A DNA stretch of 34,530 nucleotides from Gammaproteobacteria bacterium (GTDB lineage Bacteria > Pseudomonadota > Gammaproteobacteria > Steroidobacterales > Rariloculaceae). Positions 1-6,807 of the stretch are shown piece by piece. The stretch lies in assembly GCA_022820625.1 (NCBI GenBank), contig JAJEFE010000130.1, positions 1 to 34,530 on the forward strand, read 5' to 3'. Numbering within the stretch: position 1 is the stretch's first letter; each line of letters starts with the position of its first letter. A program made the translations under genes and the position numbers. The notes beneath the pieces are model-generated. The model was not told where the DNA came from. It did not search any database and worked only from the letters and a program-made list of their open reading frames with translations.

Positions 1-137
1 CGTTCCCATTTGAGCGGAACCCAGGGGCCTTTTCAACCGAACGAGCCGACTTGGCGCCTCATCATGCCCTCGAAGAACGAATCGCGGCTCCATCCAAGAC
101 ATCGGCGGCGGCCAAAAAACGCCACAACGCAAGTGCC

Positions 138-197
138 TCACGGATAGTCCAGCCTTGCGGTATCCCAGAGATGTACATGAGAATCGATGAGCGTCAT
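138..197 (-). pseudogene. 5' fragment of an amidohydrolase gene (probable L-fuconolactonase)
   Basis: Thirty bases past the symporter stop, the minus strand opens an ATG at 197 that reads MTLIDSHVHLWDTARLDYP and then meets TGA at 138-140. The D-S-H-V-H-L-W start is the metal-binding HxH signature of the amidohydrolase-2 family, whose members include L-fucono-1,5-lactonase. A GGAGG lies at 214-218, rather far (16 bases) from the ATG. Past the TGA no frame continues like this family; another frame (about 63-137) is open for some 25 codons but I do not recognise it. Position after fuconate dehydratase and a symporter fits a lactonase. I infer a gene truncated by deletion; a sequence error or a cut at the contig edge cannot be excluded. 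Positions 1-137 otherwise show no recognisable gene. Confidence 0.55.
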
Positions 198-227
198 GTT
201 CGACACAGGCAGTCCTCCGGCCCGTAT

Positions 228-1928
228 TCAGGAAAACAGGATGTATAACACGGCGATCGCGCCCAACAGCGCAATCGAGAGGGTCCTTGGGTCACCGATC
301 GACATACTCTCGCGTGCTGCGCCGGGTGCGCGACTGAAGCAGTACTTGTCGACAACGTCTGCATCCGGCGCCTGCGTCAACAGGCTGACGACGACGAAGA
401 TCGACGAGCACATCACGAACAGCCACCACGCCTGTAACAGGAAGCCGATGCCCAGGCCATGTGTAATGAGCTGCACGGGCTGACCCACGAGATGGGCCTG
501 AGGTGCGGTTGCGGCAGTGTATTCGCCGAAAATCGCGCCACTCGCCGCCGGGAAATCGATCAGGAACACGGTGATACCAAGTCCGAATCCGATCGTCAGC
601 GTGAACAGGGAAGCTTGTGCAGTCCCGCGCTTCCATAGCACACCGAGCAGGAATACGGCCGAGATGGGTGGCGCAAGGGCGGAGATCATCTGGTTGATGC
701 CCGCGAAGATGCCGCCAAAGCGGTCGCCCTGCGTCGACCAGGCGATCGCCAGAAGCATGACGACGATGGTCGTTACCTGACCGATACGCACGAGTCGCTG
801 GTCCGCTATGCCGGGCCGGATGCGCCTGACGATATCGATACTCACGAGGGTCGATGTCGAGTTGAGCGCGCCGGCGACCGTGCTCATGAGCGCGGCGAGC
901 AGCCCGGCCAGGACGAGGCCGCGAATACCGGGTGGCAGCAGTTCGAGAATCAGCACGACGAGCGTGCTGTCGGGATTCGCGGCTATCAGGTCCTCGAACA
1001 GCACGTACGCGAATACGCCCGGCAGGACCATCAGCAGTGGCGGCAGAACCTTCAGCAGGCCGGCAAACAGTGGGCCGATCTGCGCGTCACGTTCGGTCTT
1101 GGCACCCAGCACACGCTGGACGATCGTCTGATCCGAACACCAGTACCAGATGCCGAGTACCGGGTAGCCCAGCAGCATTGCGTACCAGGCGTAGCCACCG
1201 GAGGGTTGGACCATCGAGAGTTGGTCGGGTCGCGTGCGGGTTCGCAGGTGTTCGACCAGGCCCTGGTTCGCCGCTGTCGCGGAATCGCCCAGCGCGAGCA
1301 CGCCGGCCACGGTAACGGCCAGCGCTCCGAGCAGCAGGAGTACGGTCTGGATCGACTCCGTCACGACGACTGCCTTGAGCCCGCCGAGCACCGTGTAGAG
1401 CACCGTCAGTGCCGACACGATCAGAATCGACGCAATTATGCTGCCCCTATCGACGTCGGCGGAGCCGGGGCGGAGCAGTTCGTCGACGACGACACCGCCC
1501 GAATACAGGCTTACCCCGATGTGCACGAACAGCGCACCGAATACGCCCATGACGGCGAGCATCGTGCGGGATCCGGCACTGAAGCGTTTCTCGAGGAATT
1601 CCGGAAGCGTCGCGACGCGGCTGCGGAAATAGAACGGGGCGAAGACCAGGCCAAGGAGTACGAGGCACAAGGCCGCGAGCCATTCGAAATTTCCGACCAC
1701 CATGCCGGCGCTGAATCCCGAGGATGCGAGTCCGATCAGGTGCACCGTCGAGATGTTCGTCGCGAACAGGGCCAGCCCGATCGTCGGCCAGCGCAGGGAG
1801 CGAGCGGCGAGAAAGTAACTGTCGGACGAACGCGTACTGCGACGTGCGCTGAGGATTCCGATTACGGTGATGCCGACCAGGTATGCGCCGATGATGAACC
1901 AGTCGAGAGTACCCAGCGCCGAGGTCAT
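228..1928 (-). CDS. Sodium:solute symporter (SSS/SGLT family), probable sugar transporter
   Basis: This encodes 566 residues with about 13-14 hydrophobic membrane segments, starting MTSALGTLDWFIIGAYLVG. The N-terminal pattern, with an early helix followed by a basic loop (SARRSTRSSDSYFLAARSL), is typical of SSS-family cation:solute importers of the inner membrane; family length is usually 450-600. The ATG at 1926-1928 overlaps the TGA of the upstream fuconate dehydratase gene (ATGA), so the two are translationally coupled. A longer reading frame upstream lies inside the dehydratase gene and was not used. The substrate cannot be read from sequence; the neighbours (fuconate dehydratase, lactonase fragment, fucose dehydrogenase, sulfatases) make L-fucose or a related free sugar or sugar acid the best inference. 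Confidence 0.88.
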   Translation of the reverse strand: MTSALGTLDWFIIGAYLVGITVIGILSARRSTRSSDSYFLAARSLRWPTIGLALFATNISTVHLIGLASSGFSAGMVVGNFEWLAALCLVLLGLVFAPFYFRSRVATLPEFLEKRFSAGSRTMLAVMGVFGALFVHIGVSLYSGGVVVDELLRPGSADVDRGSIIASILIVSALTVLYTVLGGLKAVVVTESIQTVLLLLGALAVTVAGVLALGDSATAANQGLVEHLRTRTRPDQLSMVQPSGGYAWYAMLLGYPVLGIWYWCSDQTIVQRVLGAKTERDAQIGPLFAGLLKVLPPLLMVLPGVFAYVLFEDLIAANPDSTLVVLILELLPPGIRGLVLAGLLAALMSTVAGALNSTSTLVSIDIVRRIRPGIADQRLVRIGQVTTIVVMLLAIAWSTQGDRFGGIFAGINQMISALAPPISAVFLLGVLWKRGTAQASLFTLTIGFGLGITVFLIDFPAASGAIFGEYTAATAPQAHLVGQPVQLITHGLGIGFLLQAWWLFVMCSSIFVVVSLLTQAPDADVVDKYCFSRAPGAARESMSIGDPRTLSIALLGAIAVLYILFS

Positions 1929-3151
1929 CGGAGCTTCAGCCCCGCGCCCGGCACCGACGGTGTCCGGTAGCGGCCGTCTTCGATGACCGCCGGATCTTCG
2001 AAGTACTCCGCAAGATGCGGAATGCACTCGAGGAACAGTCGCTCGTTGTTCAGCGCGATGTGATTGAACAGCACGAGATGCCGATGCAGCTGCCCCAGGT
2101 CGCCGACGTGCGGAATGACGGGGACGTCGAAGTGCTTCGCCAGCAGGCTTACGGTCAGGAACTCACTGATGCCGCCGACGCGCAGCGCGTCGACCTGGCA
2201 GACCTGGATAGCCCCGGCCGCGAGGAAGTTCTTGAACACGACCTGGTTCGGGATGTGCTCGCCGGCGGCTATCATCGTAGGTGCCGCAATATCGGCGAGC
2301 CGGCGATGACCGGCCACGTCGTCCGGGTGCGTGGGCTCCTCGATCCAGTAGACGCCGAGTTTGGCCATCTCCCGGCACGCGGTTTCGGCAAGCGGCCAAC
2401 GCCACTGCTGATTCGCATCGACCATCAGGGTTGCATCCGGACCGACGACGTCGCGGATGATGCGGACACGCCGCAAGTCACGTTCGAGATCGTTCGACCC
2501 GACTTTGAGTTTCATCGCGTCGAAGCCACGATCAAGGGCATTTCTCGCGTTCTCGGCGATCACCTCGTCGCTGTAGTTGATCCAGCCGACCGAGGTGTCA
2601 TAGGCAGGGTAGCCTTCGTCGAGGACGGACTCTCGATCGGCGCGCGTCGGCCGCGCGCCAGCCAGTAGCTCGAGGACCCGTCCTGCGGGCAACAAGTCTT
2701 CCACGTAACTCAGGTCGAGCAGTGCCAGCAGTTCGTCGTCGGACAGATCGAGCAGGAGCTGCCAGAGTGGCAGTCCACGATGGCGGGCCCAGAGATCGAA
2801 ACAAGCGTTGGTGACCGCCGCGAGCGCGAGGTGAATCGCGCCTTTGTGCGGACCGAGCCACCGCAGCTGGGAGTGGTTGGCAAGCCGGTTACTGACGGCA
2901 CCCCAGCCGGACATCAGCGACTCGATATCCCGGCCTTCGAGTTCACCGGCCAGGGATTCCGCGAGGCTGCACACGATGTCGTTACCGGCGCCGAGCGTAA
3001 ACGTACTGCCTTCGGCCACGAGGCCGTCGCCGTCTTCCAGAACCACGACCGCATAGCTGTACTCGGGGTTGCCGTGCACTGCGTCGGTCCCGGCGCCCTC
3101 GTCGAGCCGGAAGCGGATGTCGCTCGTTGCGATTTTCCTGATCGTACCCAC
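1925..3151 (-). CDS. fucD: L-fuconate dehydratase-like enolase-superfamily enzyme
   Basis: The product (408 residues from GTG 3151) would dehydrate L-fuconate to 2-keto-3-deoxy-L-fuconate in the oxidative L-fucose pathway. The enolase-superfamily residues are all visible: KLK at 214-216, Asp245 (VDANQQW), Glu271 (WIEEPTHPDD), Glu298 (AAGEH) and His348 (PVIPHVGD). SQLRWLGPHKGAIHLALAAV in the N-terminal half is very close to characterised fuconate dehydratases. The C-terminal capping segment (PHVGDLGQLHRHLVLF) differs from the classical PHAGGVG version, so a related acid-sugar substrate is possible. I chose GTG 3151 because family members begin at this point and it leaves 115 bp for a divergent promoter; a longer form from GTG 3259 or ATG 3232 is open. 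No good ribosome site is seen for any start. Confidence 0.82.
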   Translation of the reverse strand: MGTIRKIATSDIRFRLDEGAGTDAVHGNPEYSYAVVVLEDGDGLVAEGSTFTLGAGNDIVCSLAESLAGELEGRDIESLMSGWGAVSNRLANHSQLRWLGPHKGAIHLALAAVTNACFDLWARHRGLPLWQLLLDLSDDELLALLDLSYVEDLLPAGRVLELLAGARPTRADRESVLDEGYPAYDTSVGWINYSDEVIAENARNALDRGFDAMKLKVGSNDLERDLRRVRIIRDVVGPDATLMVDANQQWRWPLAETACREMAKLGVYWIEEPTHPDDVAGHRRLADIAAPTMIAAGEHIPNQVVFKNFLAAGAIQVCQVDALRVGGISEFLTVSLLAKHFDVPVIPHVGDLGQLHRHLVLFNHIALNNERLFLECIPHLAEYFEDPAVIEDGRYRTPSVPGAGLKLR

Positions 3152-3157
3152 GGCGTT

Positions 3158-3171
3158 ACGAACCGTTTCGT
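3158..3171. promoter_or_regulatory. Candidate operator between fucD and the IclR regulator
   Basis: ACGAACCGTTTCGT is an inverted repeat with arms ACGAA/TTCGT and a 4-base centre; 12 of 14 positions are symmetric. It sits between the divergent fuconate dehydratase and IclR genes, 7 bp upstream of the GTG at 3151. IclR-family proteins often bind short GAAA..TTTC-type dyads near their own gene, so autoregulation is a reasonable inference. A second dyad, GCGGG-N4-CCCGC, lies at 3214-3227. Confidence 0.4.
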
Positions 3172-3266
3172 TGCTCGCGGCGGCAAGCTGCCCGGAGCTG
3201 TAGTTGTTTTTGCGCGGGATAGCCCGCATCATCGGCTGGCCATCCGAATGCATCGACACGAGTCAC

Positions 3267-4043
3267 ATGGCAACCACAAAAACCGATTCCGATACGCGCA
3301 GTCTCTATCGAGCGCCGGCCCTGACCAAGGGGCTCGATATTCTCGAATTGCTCGTGGCGGAGGATCGGGCGATGAGCATCAACGAGATCTCGGAAAAGCT
3401 TGATCGAACGCGCAACGAGATCGTGCGAATGATTCACACGCTCGAAGAACGTGACTACATTGCGCGGTCGGGCGGGGACGGCAAGTACGAAGTCACGAAC
3501 AAGATGTTCGAAATGGGCCTGTCTCGGAATCGCAACCAGGTATTGCTCGAGGTTGCGGTACCGCTCATGCATGCGCTCAATGATCACATTCAACAGTCGA
3601 GTCATCTTGCCGTCCCGTCAATGAGCCACATCGTCAACGTGGCGGAAGTCGACGATCCCGGACCGATTCGCCTGTCGCTGCGGCTCGGGCACATCCAGAA
3701 GATGGCCAAGGCGACGTCTGGCCAGTTGTTGTTCGCCCACCAACCGGCGGACGTGCGGGAAACCTGGCTGCGGTGGCTGATGGAAGATGGTCAGGTCGAT
3801 GATGCCGACGCGTTCGTGCGAGCGGTGGACGGGGTTTCCGGGAAAACATACGTCTCGCGCGAGAGTGTCTACGTCAGCGGCGTGACCGATATCTGTGCGC
3901 CGGTGTTCGCCAACGGACGCGCGGTTGCCGCGCTCGCTGTACCGTTCATCCACAAGCTCAATGCGGACATCAATGTCCGGGCGGCGGGAAAGCACGTCCT
4001 AGCGACGGCACGTGCCATCTCGGAGCAGCTTCGAGTCCGGTAG
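3267..4043 (+). CDS. IclR-family transcriptional regulator
   Basis: The protein has 258 residues, the normal IclR length. An N-terminal winged helix-turn-helix is visible (about residues 12-70: ALTKGLDILELL, SINEISEKLDRTRNEIVRMIHTLEE, YIAR...YEVTNKMFEMG), followed by the GAF-like effector domain that in this family binds small sugar acids or aromatic acids. The ATG at 3267 begins MATTKTDSDTRSLYRAPALTKG, which places the HTH as usual; an upstream in-frame ATG at 3204 would run across the divergent promoter. It is transcribed divergently from the fucD-symporter pair and precedes the DUF1080-sulfatase pair, so it is the obvious candidate regulator of the left locus. A weak hairpin (CGGCGC/GCGCCG, 4044-4057) follows the stop, with a T-rich stretch only about 10 bases later. 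Confidence 0.9.
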   Translation: MATTKTDSDTRSLYRAPALTKGLDILELLVAEDRAMSINEISEKLDRTRNEIVRMIHTLEERDYIARSGGDGKYEVTNKMFEMGLSRNRNQVLLEVAVPLMHALNDHIQQSSHLAVPSMSHIVNVAEVDDPGPIRLSLRLGHIQKMAKATSGQLLFAHQPADVRETWLRWLMEDGQVDDADAFVRAVDGVSGKTYVSRESVYVSGVTDICAPVFANGRAVAALAVPFIHKLNADINVRAAGKHVLATARAISEQLRVR

Positions 4044-4157
4044 CGGCGCCAGCGCCGAGTTGATGTTATTTTTCTCCACGGAAGCCCCACAACCGGTCAA
4101 TGCGGCCTGCGCATGGCTTGATACGCCAATGGCAAGAACAATATTCACGTGTGACAT

Positions 4158-4198
4158 TATGATCGCATATAAATATACGTATTGATATATGAATTTTC
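4158..4198 (+). promoter_or_regulatory. Promoter block shared with the TonB receptor gene (copy 1)
   Basis: These 41 bases match 31 of 41 positions of 9661-9701, including the stretch GATATATGAATTTTC (4184-4198; GATATACGAATTTTC in the other copy). Its 3' end contains the dyad TGAATTTTCA (4190-4199), which in the other copy is CGAATTTTCG: the outer pair changed together and symmetry was kept. Inside lie two related motifs in opposite orientation with centres 20 bp apart (4162-4173 and 4182-4193), with identical spacing in copy 2. A possible promoter, GTGACA (4151-4156), 17 bp, TATACG (4174-4179), overlaps it. The DUF1080 start is 52 bases downstream. The binding protein is inferred to be the IclR regulator or another local factor. 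Confidence 0.5.
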
Positions 4199-4250
4199 AG
4201 ATCGCGGTCGGGCATTCCGCAGCTCTAAACAAACAAAGAGGAGTAGATCG

Positions 4251-4964
4251 TTGACCCTAAAATCCGGATTTACAAATTCCTGCGTATTACTGGCAGCCTT
4301 GTTGGTCGCCTGCAATTCGGCTCATGTCATCGCCGATGACGGCGAATGGCACGAATTGTTCAATGGCAAAGACTTCGACGGCTGGACCGTCAACGTCGAG
4401 AACCCGGACTCGATCGTGGTCGAAGACGGTGTAATCAAGGTGAAGGGCCGGCGAACGCACCTGTTCTATTCAGGTCCTGTCGCCAATGCCGATTTTCGCA
4501 ACTTCGAATTTCGAGCGATGGTAAAAACTTTACCCGGCTCCAACTCGGGCATCTACTTTCATACCGAGTACCAGGACGAGGACTGGCCCGAGAAGGGCTT
4601 CGAAGCCCAGGTCAACAACGGCGGGGGCGGTGCGATACTGACGGGCAGCTTGTATGACGTAGCCGACCTCCGCACTCCGCGTGAGAACGATCCGGATTTC
4701 GTCCTGAGGTACATCCGGGATGTTTCCCATGTGCTAGTCGATGAGTCGCCCGCAAAATCCGGGGAGTGGTTTGAGTACACGATTATCGTAAGGGGCCACA
4801 CCGTCGAGACCCGTATCAATGGCAAGACACAGATTATCTGGACGCAACCTGAAGGCTGGGCACGGCCGGGCCGGCGCATCGACTCCGGCACGTTTGCGCT
4901 GCAGGCGCACGACCCCGGCAGCGAGGTGCATTACAAGGATATTCGCGTAAAGGTCCTTGATTGA
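4251..4964 (+). CDS. DUF1080 / 3-keto-disaccharide hydrolase-domain lipoprotein
   Basis: From the TTG at 4251 the product is 237 residues. It starts with a lipoprotein signal (VLLAALLVAC, lipobox L-V-A-C with Cys21) and then a single DUF1080 domain (GEWHELFNGKDFDGW at the N-terminal edge, SGIYFHTEYQ and GFEAQVNN in the middle). The domain is a concanavalin-like jelly roll now called 3-keto-glycoside hydrolase; here it would act in the periplasm on a glycan. The TTG is chosen because AGAGGAG (4238-4244) sits 6 bases before it and because the lipoprotein signal then starts properly; an upstream in-frame ATG at 4182 lies within the promoter block. It is coupled to the sulfatase gene by a TTGA overlap. 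Confidence 0.82.
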   Translation: MTLKSGFTNSCVLLAALLVACNSAHVIADDGEWHELFNGKDFDGWTVNVENPDSIVVEDGVIKVKGRRTHLFYSGPVANADFRNFEFRAMVKTLPGSNSGIYFHTEYQDEDWPEKGFEAQVNNGGGGAILTGSLYDVADLRTPRENDPDFVLRYIRDVSHVLVDESPAKSGEWFEYTIIVRGHTVETRINGKTQIIWTQPEGWARPGRRIDSGTFALQAHDPGSEVHYKDIRVKVLD

Positions 4965-6565
4965 CGGACATGCCGCACAGAATCCTGTCGGCCCGCGTGG
5001 CCCTGCTGCTTGCTGCGTTGACCGTTGTTGCCTGCTCGCCTGAGCAACCGGATGCCTCGGCCGACGCGCCGCGCTGGAACATTCTGTTTGTTTTCGCCGA
5101 CGACTGGGGACGCTACGCCGGCGCGTACGCCGATATCGACGCTCGGCCCGGCATCAACGCGATTCTGCACACACCCAACATCGATCGCGTTGCGCGCGAA
5201 GGTACCGTCTTTCGCCACGCGTTCGCGAGTGCGCCGTCTTGCACACCGTCCCGCTCCGCGCTGATGAGTGGTCGTCATTTCTTTAACACCGGGCACGGTG
5301 CCATCCTGGTGACGGCTGTCTGGGACGGCAGCGTGCCGTCTTATCCGTTCGCACTGCGCGAAGCCGGATACCGCATCGGCAAGTCGTACAAGATCTGGCG
5401 ACCGGGCCATCCGGCCGATGCGCCTTTCGGTGGCCAGGACTACGCCTACCAGGAATTTTCCGAACGCAACGCGAAATTCTCTCGTTACGTATCGGGGCGA
5501 ATGAAGGAGGGCATCGGTCTTGCAGAGGCGAGCGCCGAGGTTCTCGACGGCGTACGCCGTAACTTCGCCGATTTTCTTGATGATGTTGGTGATGACGAAT
5601 CGTGGCACTACCTGTTCGGGCCGAGCAACACGCACCGCACCTGGATCGAAGGTTCCGCTCGGGCACTATGGAATATCGATCCGTCGGAACTGCAAGGGCG
5701 AATGCCGGCTTACCTGCCGGACGTTGCCGATATACGTCAGGACGTTGCCGACTACCTCGGCGAGGTTCAGGCACTGGATGCCTATGTCGGAGTACTCATT
5801 GACGAGCTCGAAGCTCGCGGCCAGCTCGACCGGACACTAATCGTTCTCAGTGGTGACCACGGTATGCCTGGATTTCCGCACGGCAAGGCGACGCTCTACG
5901 ATGGCGGCACGGGCGTCGCGCTGATCGTTCGCGTACCGGGCGGCACACCGGGGCGGGTCGTCGACGATTTCGTCAGCCTTGCGGACATTGCTCCGACGCT
6001 GCTGGAGATCGCCGGGGCACCGCCACTCGACGGTGCCGACGGCCGCTCGATACTGCCCCATTTGTTGTCCTCGGACAGCGGCCAGATCGATGCGGACCGC
6101 AGTTGGGTCGTAACCGGCAGAGAGCGACACTATGTCGAGGCGCGAGACGGGCTGCTGCCCTATCCACAGCGTGCGCTGCGAACCGATCAATACCTGTACA
6201 TACGAAACTACGCCCCGGACCGCTGGCCAATGGGTTCGCCCGAGGGTGTCGACGGCGGACCACCGTTCGCGGATTTCGATGGCGGACCGACCAAAACCTG
6301 GCTCATCGAGCATGCCCAGGATACCGCCTGGAAAGGCTTTTTTCACCGCGAGCTGATGCATCGCCCCGCGGAAGAGTTGTACGACGTCAACGAAGACCCG
6401 GACCAGATAGTGAACCTCGCCGGGGATCCGGCGTACGAATCGATCCGGGAGACGCTCAGTACGCGCCTGTTCGAGGCGCTCGAGGCGGCCGGTGACCCGC
6501 GGCTCCAGGGCGATGGCCTGCACTTCGAGAGGCCGCCCTTCACAGACCCAGTTACGACACGATAA
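4961..6565 (+). CDS. Sulfatase lipoprotein (type I, Cys-type, sulfamidase-like)
   Basis: This 534-residue protein is an S1-type sulfatase. Metal ligands are seen in FADDWG (Asp47-Asp48), and the maturation signature in SCTPSR (Cys94, converted to formylglycine by an FGE or anSME enzyme not seen in this window). A later SGDHGMPGFPHGKATLYD block carries the second metal-site Asp-His and the substrate-side Lys; its form resembles the heparan N-sulfatase-like branch. Residues 13-25 (LLLAALTVVAC) give a lipoprotein signal with Cys25. The TTG at 4961 overlaps the previous stop (TTGA) and has AAAGG (4949-4953) 7 bases upstream; ATG 4970 is an alternative. With the DUF1080 protein it forms an exported pair, likely for desulfating a glycan. 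Confidence 0.9.
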   Translation: MTDMPHRILSARVALLLAALTVVACSPEQPDASADAPRWNILFVFADDWGRYAGAYADIDARPGINAILHTPNIDRVAREGTVFRHAFASAPSCTPSRSALMSGRHFFNTGHGAILVTAVWDGSVPSYPFALREAGYRIGKSYKIWRPGHPADAPFGGQDYAYQEFSERNAKFSRYVSGRMKEGIGLAEASAEVLDGVRRNFADFLDDVGDDESWHYLFGPSNTHRTWIEGSARALWNIDPSELQGRMPAYLPDVADIRQDVADYLGEVQALDAYVGVLIDELEARGQLDRTLIVLSGDHGMPGFPHGKATLYDGGTGVALIVRVPGGTPGRVVDDFVSLADIAPTLLEIAGAPPLDGADGRSILPHLLSSDSGQIDADRSWVVTGRERHYVEARDGLLPYPQRALRTDQYLYIRNYAPDRWPMGSPEGVDGGPPFADFDGGPTKTWLIEHAQDTAWKGFFHRELMHRPAEELYDVNEDPDQIVNLAGDPAYESIRETLSTRLFEALEAAGDPRLQGDGLHFERPPFTDPVTTR

Positions 6566-6573
6566 GTGTTTCG

Positions 6574-6807
6574 TTAATAAGGAACATACTCCGGCTCATG
6601 TGGGTAGTTCGCCGTGGGCTTCAGGACGACGTTACGGGGTTCGGCCCACTCCAGCCATTCTTCGTACATCGCTCGCGCCAGATCGGCCTGATCGTCCGCG
6701 AGATTCGGTCCGGCAACGAGCTGGATGCCCGTATCGTGGTAGGCCTGCCCGGACAGCAGGCTCGCTCGCGTCGGGCTGCAGGCACCGGCAAAGCTCAGCA
6801 GTTTTGT
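6574..6807 (-). pseudogene. Fossil of a third sulfatase gene
   Basis: Directly after the stop of the two-domain sulfatase gene the same minus-strand frame stays open for 77 codons with no start codon near its beginning. It reads FAGACSPTRASLLSG..YHDTGIQ, the sulfatase active-site signature with Cys, and then without the expected 300-400 residues passes into a C-terminal type segment (NLADDQADLARAMYEEW ... EPEYVPY, stop TAA at 6574-6576). Both the N-terminal metal-binding segment and the central domain are missing. I read this as the two ends of a former sulfatase gene joined by an internal deletion and cut at its 5' end. Nothing suggests that it is expressed. Confidence 0.75.

Noticed and set aside
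63..140. Reading the TGA at 138-140 as Trp, giving DYPW
   Set aside because: The following codons do not resemble amidohydrolases and no other gene here needs a changed code.
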